Of a stretch of DNA of 64,000 nt, positions 50,690-61,204 are shown in pieces. A model generated the notes under the pieces. The model searched no databases. It saw only the letters and a program-made list of their open reading frames with translations, and was not told where the DNA came from. Position numbers and translations under genes: made by a program. Position 1 is the first letter of the stretch; every line of letters starts with the position of its first letter. Source of the DNA: Ooceraea biroi (taxonomy: Eukaryota > Arthropoda > Insecta > Hymenoptera > Formicidae); contig NC_039517.1 of assembly GCF_003672135.1 (NCBI RefSeq), forward strand, positions 12,610,601-12,674,600, read 5' to 3'.

Positions 50690-50880
50690 AGCGAACGTGT
50701 ATCAAACAGCTAACGAACGGCTCAAAATAGATATGAAACAGCTAACGAACAGGTATCGAACAGGTAGCGAATGGCTATCGAACGCGTATCAAACAGGTAC
50801 GAACGGCTATTGAACGTGTATTAAACAGGTCTCGAACGTGTACAAATATGTATCAAACAGCTAACGAACGGCTAAGCAAC
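50690..50880. repeat. Minisatellite between proline-rich genes 2 and 3
   Basis: TATCAAACAGCTAACGAACGGCT-type units, the third array of this family in Polinton A. Confidence 0.8.
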
Positions 50881-50899
50881 TTCGAGAAGCTGGTATCAT

Positions 50900-50907
50900 T
50901 ATAAATT
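50900..50907 (+). promoter_or_regulatory. TATA box before proline-rich gene 3
   Basis: TATAAATT in the third copy of the promoter block (50877-50945), almost identical to copy 1. Confidence 0.6.
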
Positions 50908-50985
50908 GACACGCGTATCATCAAGGCGGGCCAGTCGATCAACGTCATTCACAGCGAAGGAGTATCTTTCTCACCGCATTTGGAC

Positions 50986-51297
50986 ATGGATAAGGACCGG
51001 GCCATGCTAGACGGTCTTCGACAGGCGCTCGAGGATCTCAAAAGAATAGACAACAACCTCCCTCCCCCACTCCCCCCGCACCAGTCCAGCCTCAGCGAAT
51101 CGTCCTGGAATGCCCCGCGGAGCTCCGGCGAATCGTTCTGGAATAACTCTAGAGGGGGGTACGAGCAAGTAACGGATGACCGCGAACGGCTCAACAACGG
51201 ACGACCGCGAACAGGTACCGAACAGCCCAAAAAAAACAAAAATCAAACAGCTCAACGGGAACGAAAGCGTATCGAACGGCTTTGCGAGATAATGTAA
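50986..51297 (+). CDS. Proline-rich small protein 3 of Polinton A
   Basis: Reads MDKDRAMLDGLRQALEDLKRI, then a PPPLPPHQSSLSESSW block and a basic tail (RERKRIERLCEIM) that derives from minisatellite-like sequence. The third member of a local triplication (unit starts 49467, 50262, 50877). Open to a TAA at 51297. An upstream TTG at 50980 is in frame but unlikely as a start. Confidence 0.55.
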   Translation: MDKDRAMLDGLRQALEDLKRIDNNLPPPLPPHQSSLSESSWNAPRSSGESFWNNSRGGYEQVTDDRERLNNGRPRTGTEQPKKNKNQTAQRERKRIERLCEIM

Positions 51298-51328
51298 TTA
51301 TCTTCGCACATATCGTGCCGACCAGTCG

Positions 51329-52306
51329 ATGATTCACACCCGTCAAAACATGAGCTCCGAAGGACGTAAGGAGGGTGCCGTTAGTTCCGAGAAGCGGCGA
51401 CTCGTCGAGGAGCTGCATGCCCCAGTGAGACGAAATTTTCCACGAAGACGAGTCATAGTTCGGGGATACGATGACCTGTGGCAGGCAGACTTAGTCGAGA
51501 TGCGCCCGTACTCACGTTTCAACAGAGGTTACCACTACATACTCACCGTCATCGATATGTTGAGCAAGTACGCATGGGCCGTGTCGCTCAAGAGCAAAGG
51601 CGGAAGCGAGACGGCTGCGACTATCGCCCAGATAATTTGAGAGAGCAAGAGATGCCCGAAAAACTTGCAAACCGATATGGGGAAGGAATTTTACAACACC
51701 GACGTGCAACAACTCACGAGGAAACACGACATTAATCATTATTCAACGTATTCGGTATTGAAGGCATCGGTCGCCGAGCGATTCAATCGTACGCTGAAGA
51801 ACGCCATGTGGCAGATGTTTACGCTCAATAGGTCTTACAAGTGGGTCGACGAGCTACCGCGGCTCGTTGCGGAGTACAACACCCGAAAACATCGAACGAT
51901 CGGCATGCGACCCGCCGACGTTACCCCCGCGGACGCTGAGAGACTCTTGACTACTGTGTACAGTGCGATAAAGATAGCGGCTCCAGCAAGGTTCAAAGTA
52001 GGTGACTCGGTACGCGTCAGCAAATACAAGACGGTCTTCGAGAAGGGTTACGTGCCAAACTGGACCACCGAGGTTTTTCGCATAGCTAAAGTACAACGTA
52101 CCAACCCCGTGACCTATCTACTCGAGGACTATCGCGACAAACCAGTCGTCGGAGCGTTCTACGAGCACGAGTTGCATCGCGCGAGGTATCCTGACGTGTA
52201 CCTCGTGGAGAAAGTACTGCGCAGGAGAGGTGACGCGGTCTACGTGAAGTGGCTGGGATTCGATGGATCGCACAATTCGTGGATACACAAAGACAATGTC
52301 GTTTAA
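51329..52306 (+). pseudogene. Polinton A integrase-chromodomain, one stop
   Basis: Homologue of 42173-43123. The first part (51329-51640) has LWQADLVEM (first Asp) and ends at a TGA where B has CGA for arginine. The second part (51665-52306) has TDMGKEF (second Asp), VAERFNRTLK (third acidic) and the complete chromodomain. Apart from that stop, catalytic residues are retained. The N-terminal MSSEGRKEG region differs from B. Confidence 0.88.
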
Positions 52307-54367
52307 TACTTTTATTATTTTATCACAAACGTATACAATATATAAATGTATAACTATATGATAGTATATTGATACATTATATGAAAATATATGCAATACA
52401 ATAACTCTTTATTATTATCCTTATCCTACATATTTTACAACGGTATCCGGAAATGTCCCCACGGCAGCGTATTGTTCGTATCGGGTACAACGTAGCGCTT
52501 ATCGTCGTACGGACTCAGAGCGATTTTCGTCTCGCGAACGGTGTACACGTTATGCAGCTTCGATGTTATACGCGATTGATCTCGAGTCATTTCTATGTAG
52601 TCTTTCAAACACTGCATGTAATCAGCGAACGCTATCGTTCGCGCGACTACATTACTCTTAACACCTTTCGCTTTCTTCGTATCTTTTTTACCGTCTACTT
52701 TCAAAGCATACATTTTGGCTCTGAGCCCCACAAATTCCGTCATGATCGCGCCGTTGTTCTCATCTTTCATTAAACTTGGTACTTTTTTATTCGCGAGCGG
52801 TATTCCGTATACGTTGTCGGATGCGTAATAGCTTGTATCAAATCGTGCAAGGTCGCGTTTCATTTGCTCGTACACGTCCTCGCACTCGATATGATAAATT
52901 AAACTGTCGGTATCCGTGTACGTAACCTTACACTTCTCGCGATAAAGAGGTAACATGTACTCGTGGTGAAATTCGTACAAACAGACCTTGAATATGTCGA
53001 GGATGCACATACCCACGTAGATCGGTTTGTTGAACTTCACCTCGAGCTTACGCATCTCGATCGCGACCAGGTTTTCCGAAAAGACGCTGCGACTGTGAAA
53101 ATTCGGTTTCGCAATCATTGCCTCCGAACCGTATGGTCCGTTCCATTTCGTTAACAGTTTAACATCCACGTGATTGTGCACGTTCTCCATGGTTTTACCG
53201 AATACCGCATTGTTCATTAGTTTGTACAAATTTTTCTCAAAATCAGTTTTCGCTGCCGTTCTAAATCGCGTATTTAGTTCGATGTACTCGCGGAGCCATG
53301 GAGATTGCGCGAATTCTAATACGCGGTGTATTTTTGTGACGCGAAGACCGTGACGCGTACACTGCTGCAGGTTACGATAATGAATGACGTACCGCTTCTT
53401 ATCGTACACAGTTGCGAGCAGCTTATCCTGCCGTTTACTCGGCGGCTTATCGCGCGTCGGGCAGAACGGAAGGTCGACGTGCGCGTCGTGCAGTTGTTGC
53501 GGATACTCGAGATCGACTTCAAGAATGTATCCCTTTGGTGAATCAGGAGTGATCACGTTCACGTCGAAATTGGAAGTGTCATCGATCCATCGAAATTCAG
53601 CATAGGGCAGTGGTTGACACATTGCCCAACCGTACAAGTTATTAACGTCGTAATACATGAGATACAACGAAGGTTTCGATGGGTCGTACGACTGCATGCA
53701 CTTGTTGTTGGCTTGCGCGTACCTGTTCGAACATTGGCTCAGGCCACCGCGTATACCGCGTTCTATGTACAGGGTGGGGAAAAATTATTGGTCACGCTTT
53801 CGCCAGTCGATTCTACTCGTCGAGATCGCCAACATTGCATCATAAACATGGTGCCGCAAAATTAACTTTCAAGGTCATTTTCAATGTCAAATTTTTTTAT
53901 TGGCTTAGTCGATTCTACTCGTCGAGCTGAACAAAAGTCTCAAAGGGACCATATGCCGGAAATCAATATTTCATAGAGAAATCTTCGTTTGAAGTTTTTA
54001 GAAGCCAAAAAATTTCGTAAAATTAATTGTGATGAATGTAAAATCTGCTTAATCTACTCTTAACGCTACCCAGGAACAACGAAGTGGGCGTGGTAGATTT
54101 TTGTTCCCTTCGGGGTAGCTTGGTACCCAGTAACATTTCAACGGCTGTTGGTTCCTTAAAGCAACGGTCATTTGCCTCGGAGAGGAATAATATATCGCTC
54201 CATAAGGCATTCGTTACTTGTGCTTAAGAAGCTTTCCATCCATATCCAGACCTTTTTCGTGATTATTAGAAGACCGCCGCTGATCTTGAATCAATTTTCA
54301 GTGTAAAATTAAAACAAATTGTTTTAATTGTTTACCAAATTTTTTCTAAGAATAACGTTGCTGTAGC

Positions 54368-55585
54368 ATGCCTCGAAGTGGTGGCCGTGGTGGCCGTGGT
54401 GGTCGTGATCGGGCGCTTCGGGATGGGCGTGACCAACGTCTAATGCTTCGAGCAATTGATCGTGCTCATGGTAATTACACACGAGCACGAGCTCTTTATG
54501 CTAGTTGGTTGCGACGCCAAGCTAATGGCAGACCATTACGTCCAGGGTCCGTGCCTGATCGTCGAGAATTTCAACGACTCGATGAACGATTACATGATCA
54601 GGAGCAAATGAATTTTGCAGGTGCTGGCCACCGTAGGGCAGGTCGTCCTCGTGTGTCTTGGAGAATTGAGGAACGTATGATTGTTCTAGCTCGAACTTAT
54701 CCTGTCATGGGATCACGACGCATAGGCGCGCGAGTAGGGGTTGATCATAAAACAGTCTTGCGCATTCTCCGTGAGGAAGGCCTACGACCCTACAAAGTGC
54801 AGGTAGGGCATGAGTTACGACCTGGTGATCGCACAGTTCGTCTTCGTTTTTGTCGGTGGATGCTTCGTAAGATCCGAAGATATCGGCACTTTCTGAAAAA
54901 TATAGTGTTCACTGATGAATCCAGTTTTTCCAGCACTTCCATTTTGAACCGGCAAAATGTTCGCATCTGGCGCAGACGCAATCCACACGCAATGGTCCAA
55001 AGAGTTCAGCAGGGCCGTTTTTCAGTCAATGTTTGGGCAGGGATACTCGGGAATGATTATATTACTCCTGTGTTTCTCTCAAACCGATTGTCAAGCGTTG
55101 AGTATTTGCGGTTTCTACGTCATACTCTCCTGAATCGACTGCGACGTATGGTTCCGAGGAATGCCCGTAATCGAATTTTTGTTATGCATGACGGTGCTCC
55201 ACCGCATTTCGGCAGGCAAGTCCGCGCTTTTTTACAACGAGTTTTTGGAACTCGATGGATCGGTCGTAATCCTGCGCCACACTCATGGCCCGCCCGTTCA
55301 CCTTACCTGAACCCTCTGGACTTTTATTTCTGGGGAGCTCTGAAAGCCATTGTTTATGGGTCAAGCAGGGCTTTAAGGACAGCTCAGGATTTACGAGATC
55401 GCATTGAAGAGGCGGTTGCTACTTTAGCACGAAATCGAGCTGTGCTCCGTAGAGTGCGAGATAATTTGGTGGAGAGACTCCAAGCTTGCATTGATAACGG
55501 TGGTGGTCACATTGAAGCTGGCAGACAAGCACAACTGCTCAGAGCTATTGGGGCCGATGGGTCAGTTCTGTTTGTTCGTAGGTAG
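54368..55585 (+). CDS. DD41D-like transposase, intact (405 aa)
   Basis: The N-terminus is Arg/Gly-rich (SGGRGGRGGRGGRD is the pattern), followed by a helix-turn-helix region (GSRRIGARVGVDHKTVLRIL). The catalytic core has FTDESSFS, MHDGAPPHFG and a third Asp in SPYLNPLDFYFWG. I count 42 residues between the second and third Asp, near the 41 of the DD41D/rosa-like group; a one-residue insertion in the loop WIGRNPAPHSW explains the difference. Conserved hymenopteran-type motifs FGTRWIGR and WPARSP are present. No stop or frameshift. It would move this element by TA-targeted cut and paste. Confidence 0.9.
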   Translation: MPRSGGRGGRGGRDRALRDGRDQRLMLRAIDRAHGNYTRARALYASWLRRQANGRPLRPGSVPDRREFQRLDERLHDQEQMNFAGAGHRRAGRPRVSWRIEERMIVLARTYPVMGSRRIGARVGVDHKTVLRILREEGLRPYKVQVGHELRPGDRTVRLRFCRWMLRKIRRYRHFLKNIVFTDESSFSSTSILNRQNVRIWRRRNPHAMVQRVQQGRFSVNVWAGILGNDYITPVFLSNRLSSVEYLRFLRHTLLNRLRRMVPRNARNRIFVMHDGAPPHFGRQVRAFLQRVFGTRWIGRNPAPHSWPARSPYLNPLDFYFWGALKAIVYGSSRALRTAQDLRDRIEEAVATLARNRAVLRRVRDNLVERLQACIDNGGGHIEAGRQAQLLRAIGADGSVLFVRR

Positions 55586-55601
55586 CGTCGACGACGATAA
55601 A

Positions 55602-55727
55602 GTGAGAGGCAAGGGGAACTCACTGTAATCAAGTCACCCCGAGGTGAGAGGCGAGAGGAACTCACTGTAATCAAGTCACCCCGAGGTGAGAGGCGAGGTG
55701 AACTCACTGTAATCAAGTCACCCCGAT
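55602..55727. repeat. 42-bp unit, three tandem copies
   Basis: GTGAGAGGCRAGRGGAACTC... three times, with few differences, between the transposase stop and the inner inverted repeat. Confidence 0.9.
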
Positions 55728-58700
55728 GGGAACAGAAATCTACCACGTCCACGTCGTTGTTCCTGGGTAGCGCTAAGAGTAGATTAAGCAGATTTTTGAC
55801 CTTGAAAACGAATTTTTCAGGGTCATTTTTAGGGTGTGATTTTCGCTAATCATGATCAGGATATTCAGAACATGATTTTAAGAACTTTATAAGCATCAGA
55901 TTTATTTTCTGACTTCATAAAAATCGATTTTTTTGAAATTTCAGGCAAAAAAACTTCAAATGAAGATTTCTCTATGAAATATTGATTTCCGGCATATGAT
56001 CCCTTTGAGACTTTTGTTCAGCTCGACGAGTAGAATCGACTAAGCCAATAAAAAAATTTGACATTGAAAATGACCTTGAAAGTTAATTTTGCGGCACCAT
56101 GTTTATGATGCAATGTTGGCGATCTCGACGAGTAGAATCGACTGGCGAAAGCGTGACCAATAATTTTTTCCCACCCTGTACATGACCATATCGATATCGG
56201 TAAGAAGTTCGAAATTTATACGCGTATGCTTGAGCATCGCGTCCCACGTAAAACCGGGCAGAGTGTAATAATGCGCGGGATCCAGACCGTAACTATTGAT
56301 GCAGCTATCGCGGAAATTTTCGAATACGTCGGCCAACAACAAGACGTCCGTTTTCAAGTACAAATCGCTGTACTCGCCGAGCGTTCGAATGGCGAACCGC
56401 TGCCAGATGTTCTCGGTGTGCGCGTAATTGCTCTCGGATACCGTATCACCTGTCAGAGAACTATAGAACGATTCGCGCGGCGGTAGGCGAGTATCCTCAA
56501 TTTTTCGGCGCAATCCACGTACTCGTAAAGGAACACGCCCTTTCGCCGTAAGTAAATCAAAGTCGTCAGCCGACAATTTTGCAAATTCGGATCGTACGAT
56601 TCGGAATTTATTGTTATTTAAATAAGATGACAATTTATCGAGACTGCTGCTTAAGAATTTAAATGAATCGATGAACCGCAATTGCATGTGGTTTCGCCAT
56701 GTTGTCTTATCGTCTTCGAACCTGTAAACGTGTTTCGTGAACGAAATGTACTTTTCTTTATTAATCGGCAATACATCGACATTGCCCATGAAATTGCTGG
56801 CCAGTTCTTTGACAATGAAATGCGCGTTGTAGCCGGATAAATTATGGAACACTATCGGAATAGTACGCGAATCTCTGTAATTTAGGTTACAATTCGCGTG
56901 CGCGGGACCTCTGTATCGACCGGTCAGGTGGCAATGATCACGAACCCGCGTGTTGTCCGGCGCGAACGGTTTCTCGCAGATATGACACTGCGTCGCGCTA
57001 TCGAATTTTTCGCGCTCGTCTCGAGTTAATTCTACCATGGGGACATTTCTCGACAAAATCGCTTTCACGCGATACGCTAAACTTCTTACTTCTTCGACAA
57101 ACCACGATATACAATCGGTATCGCGACGGGATCGGTACTCGGATAGCGAGTCGTCGTAGAAGCACCGCACATAATACCCGATGCTGAATACCCGGTGACG
57201 CTGGTACAGCTTCGGGTCGTCCTTCTCCTCCGTCTTCTGCAGGATGCACTCCAGATCGGCGTACACGACGAACGTCATTCGCTCCTTCCTGTTGTAGTCG
57301 ATGAAACTTAGCCACTTGTCCTCTTCGTTAGGTAAGACGATGGCGCATTCGTTCATCTTGCTGCAATCCACGGAGTGGGCCTCCAATCTCTCATTAGTGT
57401 AGAAGTAGTGTAGACATCTGCAAGAATAAAAGAAAGTACCTATTAATTCCTGACATTGCATACGTATTTATTCATTATATACAGGTATACTAACGCTACT
57501 TACCGATCACAAATGTATATTTGCCCATTCTTCTTATTTATCTGGCAACTCACTAAGCGGGATAGATTCTTGATGCACGCGAAATGTCCCACGTTGTTGT
57601 CCTGCGCATCTTGCACGTACAGCAGATTTGCGTGCTTATCCATCTTCTCATCGGTGAGTCGTTTGGTACGATCGTGAGTTGTTCCTCTTCTTTCTTCTTC
57701 TTCTGGATGGTATACACGTTTATGGAGATGTCGTTCAGACGTTCGAACTTCACAATGTTCTTCAGCGTTACGGGAAACTCTATGCCCTGGAGATTCAGCA
57801 CCGTCGTGTAGTGCAGGTACGAAGATTTGCGTTCTGTGTGCCTTTCCGCAGGATAAAGAGCGGCGACCACCGACCACGCGAAGCACGCATTGTCCATCGT
57901 TCGCACGTTCACCACTGCTTTCTTCGACTTTATCTCCTCCGATAACTTGATGTAACATCCCGCGTGCAAGGGATTGTACTTGTTCACGTTGATGATCAGG
58001 TTCAATATACGCGACAAGGCCCATCCGCTATCGCGCTCCTGGAACTCTTCGAGAATTGCCAAGGTGAGCTCGATCACGTGCTGCTCGTGCTATTCTTGCA
58101 GATCAGACGTAGCGAAGAGGCCACGATTTTTCGTGTTGATGCTTTTATTAGCGGTCTTCTCACCCGACACGAACACACCGTTGAACACGGTGTTCACTTT
58201 TACGCTGTTGTGTTGTTCAATAGCGTTGTGCACATGCTCCAGCACTATGCTACTAGCGTCTTCCAGGAATCGTCGCGGCTCGATGTAATTCGCGTTGATC
58301 ACCGCACCGGTTAATATACGGTTTTCAAACGCGGTATCAATCTCTCGCCATGAGAGTTCTGCGGTGGAAGGCTGTTCAGCGTAACCACCACCACCACCAC
58401 CGAAATGTATAAAGAGTCTTTCCAAACGCTTCTTCAATCCCTCGAGCCGCGCGATTCGAGCCACTAACGATTGTATATTTCCGATGGATAGCCGCGGACG
58501 CTTGGCACGACTCTTTTCTTCCAATTGTTCAATACACTCGTCACAACGTTGCACCCACGCGAAATATTCGCCCAAGGTAGCAACATTGTTGGCTTCCTCC
58601 AACAGGTCATGTTCACTCTGCTCCATGTTTCCGTAGCACTTCTTACTGACAACTTTTCTATGGAGCGCTCGTAACCAACTGTGGTACTAAACCTTTTTTT

Positions 58701-58865
58701 CCGTTTGATTATATGACATCTCCGTCTCTTTCCACCCTGCGGCCACATTCTTTGACTGCAGCTAACGGTTGAAGACCCACGTGCCAGAGGACACTTGAGA
58801 GGACACCCGCCCCTCCCCACACCCCTCTGAACCCCATGGGTTAGAATCCGGGTACCGGCGTCCCG

Positions 58866-59438
58866 AAGAATTTTTAACGGATTTTTTTATCTATCGACTA
58901 TCTCACGCGCGGTAACGTCTTTTGTCGTAATTGATAGCAGCCAGGGTATCGGCGCTTGCAATTTTTTATCGCTTATGTAAAACAATATCATGGTGTTCCC
59001 AGTAGTCTGTTTACATAAACATCCCTTTGACTGGTACCGGCGCTCAAAGACCCGCGTGTCCTCCCCTTAACGTCATACCCCGCGTCTAGAGACCCCCCCT
59101 CGGAGCCTCTGAGTTAGCGGACCCCCTCCCCCTCCCCGCACCTCCCACAGAGGTTCTGAGTTAGCGGAACCCCTCCCCCTCCCCGCACCCCCCTCGGAGG
59201 TCCTTAGTTAGCGGACCCCCCTCCCCCTCCCTGCAACCCCTCGGAGGTCCTGAGTTAGCGGACCCCCCGCATAACGTCATACCTCCCCGCCCAGAGACCC
59301 CCCTCCCCGCGTGATGTCATACCCCCCGCCCAGAGACCCCCCTCCCCGCGTGACGTCATACCCCCGCGCCCAGAGACCCACCTTCCCCGCACCCCCCCTC
59401 GGAGCCCCTGGGTTAGAACTCTCCCTTACCATACTAGT
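58866..59438. repeat. Polinton A right TIR, expanded by tandem repeats
   Basis: 573 bp against 351 bp for the left TIR. The extra length is four ~45-bp CTGAGTTAGCGGACCCCC units (59095-59270), three ~40-bp units with TGAYGTCATACCCCC (59271-59395), and a ~75-bp insertion (58931-59004). TGACGTCA at 59351-59358, with variants in the other units. Confidence 0.88.
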
Positions 59439-59444
59439 GATCTT
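59439..59444. other. Target-site duplication of Polinton A, right copy
   Basis: GATCTT, identical to 26501-26506. Confidence 0.93.
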
Positions 59445-59589
59445 TTGTTAATAATTCATTACTCTCATATATGGAATTCTCATATAAGAGAGCATTGGTA
59501 AATTCACCTTTGAAGTCTTCATCTTTGAATGATCTTTCTTCTAACGATGTTATATCAACTGTCTTGCTCGTTAAAGGCTCCTCTGACAT
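59445..59589 (-). pseudogene. pogo-like transposase exon 1, 5' part
   Basis: Starts MSEEPLTSKTVDITSLEE at 59589 and is open to the Polinton A junction (ending ...YESNELLTKD). The acidic character continues in the second half of the exon at 26500-26355. 59590-59944 is the 5' non-coding part and TIR of the pogo-like element. Confidence 0.8.
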
Positions 59590-59946
59590 TTTTGCTGTTA
59601 TATTTAATTTCTAATATTAATGTTTAGTACTTCTCGCACTGATTAACGCACAATGCCTCTTACTCTGTTGACGACTGCTCTGATATTCGAAAACTTTCGT
59701 AACAGTCCTTGCCAACGTCACAAAGGAAGCAGTACTTGCAAAACATGTTTTGTCAAAATAAGATATATGAAATAAGATTGATGCGCAAACTTATATCATA
59801 CTATTATTTTGACAGTATTCATATATAATTAGTGACTTAATAGTTTTTGCTAATATTTCCATTGTAATTATTACATTGTAATTATTAATAATTCATTATA
59901 TTTATTTTATGAACATATACGCTTTTTTATGTAAGCATTATTGATA

Positions 59947-60060
59947 TTAATATATTTAAAAAATTTAGTTTTTATTTACACTTAAATTAGCGTAAATTTA
60001 TTATTTATTTACGCTTTTTTCATTTTTATGTTCACATGATTTAAAAAAAAAAAAAAAAGT
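59947..60060. other. AT-rich spacer
   Basis: AT-rich and T/A-tract DNA ending in A16; nothing else seen. Confidence 0.5.
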
Positions 60061-60127
60061 ATACGAGAATCGAACTCGGGCCGGCAGCTCGGTAGTTCGC
60101 TGCCGTTCCTGCTACGCTACGCCAGCT
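60061..60127 (-). repeat. tRNA-like sequence with Pol III terminator
   Basis: On the minus strand: an A-box-like CTGGCGTAGCGTAGCAGG, a strong anticodon-arm-like hairpin (CGGCAGC...GCTGCCG), a T-arm CGAGTTCGATTCTCG, and then a T16 run (60042-60058). The parts are in tRNA order and spacing but the acceptor stem is not closed. Probably a tRNA-derived SINE or tRNA pseudogene. Confidence 0.5.
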
Positions 60128-60257
60128 AGTTGATAACCTCTCTTAAGAACTTGTACTCTTCATAGCTTCTATTTTTGAACCATTTGTTCTCGACAACGGG
60201 GACGCATTGGCGTCTATCCTATTACCATGTGTTACTAGTAGTCAAGTACTATTAACT

Positions 60258-60380
60258 AGGATGGGCGAATTTTTAGAAAAGATCGATTTTCGAATCGATC
60301 TTGAATTGGGATAACTAGGATCGATCTACTAATAAAATCGGACTAAAAAAATCGATTTCCTAAAAATCGATTCAAAAAAC
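60258..60380. repeat. ATCGATT-rich repeat, hAT-like end
   Basis: GATGGGCGAATTTTTAG followed by repeated GATCGATTTT words, like 10497-10640. It may be the downstream end of the hAT element whose transposase tail is at 63540-64000; not proven. Confidence 0.4.
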
Positions 60381-60402
60381 CGCATAAGAAATCAAGTTGG
60401 TA

Positions 60403-60770
60403 ACTGTTGGAAAATTCGTGAACCTGATTGGTGTATACTTATAGGGCAGTCTTCATAGTCAGGGCAGAGATTCAGTAATTTGATTGTCGATAATTTTCGG
60501 TATCGTTAACTAGCGACAGCCTATGAGAGCCACGTTTTTCTGCAAGATCGTTCTTGCTATTAGCTGTCGTTAGTTAACGATATCAAAAATTATCGACAAG
60601 CAAGACTCCCGGCCCTGTTCTCATATTTGAGATCGTGTTTATTAAGCCAATAAATTCCGTATGAATATCTTGTAATAAACTTAAGATGATCTCAAATATA
60701 AGAACTAAGAACGGACTATGAATACCGCCCTATAAGCATACACCAATCAGGTTCACGAATTTTCCAACAG
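60403..60770. mobile_element. Nested three-level hairpin element
   Basis: Outer arms 60403-60450 and 60728-60770 (GTTGGAAAATTCGTGAACC and complement). Inside are two side-by-side hairpins: 60482-60520 with 60560-60598 (TTGTCGATAATTTT) and 60621-60650 with 60672-60701 (CTCATATTTGAGATC). Non-coding foldback MITE. The stretch 60771-60917 holds nothing. Confidence 0.65.
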
Positions 60771-61204
60771 TTGCAAACCTGCTTTCTGTACTGAACGTAG
60801 CTATTCTTGCATAACTATGATTAATGATTAATTATAAATTATAATTTTCAAAAGATTTACAAAGTTGATTTATAAAATAATTTAATTAATAATTGTTAGA
60901 TCGCCAGGACAGAATATAACAACGCAGTATTCTATTGACCATATTGGCAAATGTTTATTATAGCACAACGTTTCAGCCGAGATTCCGGCCCTTTTCAAGT
61001 GCAAGAACACAAAACAATGTCACTTTCTGGAACGATAAACAACAAGTTGATATACAAATGAAAAATATTAAAATCAAGTACAAGATTACAACTTACTGGC
61101 AGAAAATGACACAATCAGTTAAAACTAAGAATATAACACAGTCGCACAATATTACAAAGACGTGAGCATCGCGCTGTGTACCGCAAACAAGTGACGAGGT
61201 GGAA

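Larger units (their letters stand above)
53770..56178 (+). mobile_element. DD41D-like Tc1/mariner element in Polinton A polymerase
   Basis: 2,409 bp, begins CAGGGTGGGGAAAAATTATT and ends with the complement, flanked by TA at 53768-53769 and 56179-56180. TIRs are long (about 235 bp). Internal to them lie a second inverted pair (54045-54105 and 55732-55795, with CTACCCAGGAACAACG) and a 42-bp unit repeated three times (55602-55727). One intact transposase ORF. Looks recent. Confidence 0.93.
52435..58626 (-). pseudogene. Polinton A DNA polymerase B, split by a DD41D element
   Basis: Exon 1 (58626-57504) has a stop (tryptophan to TAG near 58090) and a frameshift near 57650-57670. The intron 57503-57418 (86 nt) has the same place and phase as in B. 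Exon 2 runs 57417-56181, is interrupted by the DD41D element 53770-56178 with a TA duplication, and resumes 53767-52435. Motifs are still readable: VVYADLECIL, FHNLSGYNAHFI, DVNNLYGWAM, KLMNNAVFGKTMEN and TYTDTDSLIYH. Motif A retains the Trp that is Ser in B. Not functional. Confidence 0.9.
26507..59438. mobile_element. Polinton/Maverick A (outer copy), with Polinton B inside
   Basis: TIR-bounded element with 6-bp TSD GATCTT inserted in coding exon 1 of the pogo-like transposase. The ends start AGTAGTATGG (left) and ACTAGTATGG (right, complement). Its own sequence (26507-33019 plus 47925-59438, less the DD41D element at 53770-56178) is about 15.6 kb and encodes the full Polinton set. Most genes are damaged: major capsid, PLA2 protein, protease N-terminus, ATPase, DUF8207-like, integrase and polymerase. 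The two-exon gene, the minor capsid and two small genes remain open. Confidence 0.95.
22609..59944 (-). mobile_element. pogo-like DDE transposon split by nested insertions
   Basis: The left end (22609 onward, TCAATGATGCTTGCATAAAA...) and right end (up to 59944) are inverted copies over roughly 150 bp, each flanked by TA (22607-22608 and 59945-59946). The transposase gene runs right to left: exon 1 starts at 59589, is cut by Polinton A at 59439/26506 and resumes to 26355; exon 2 is 26271-25978; exon 3 is 23936-22856. Removing the Polinton and the 1.9-kb element in intron 2 leaves an element of ~2.5 kb, a normal size for this type. The TIR-to-TIR reading is strong; the family name rests on transposase motifs. 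Confidence 0.85.
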
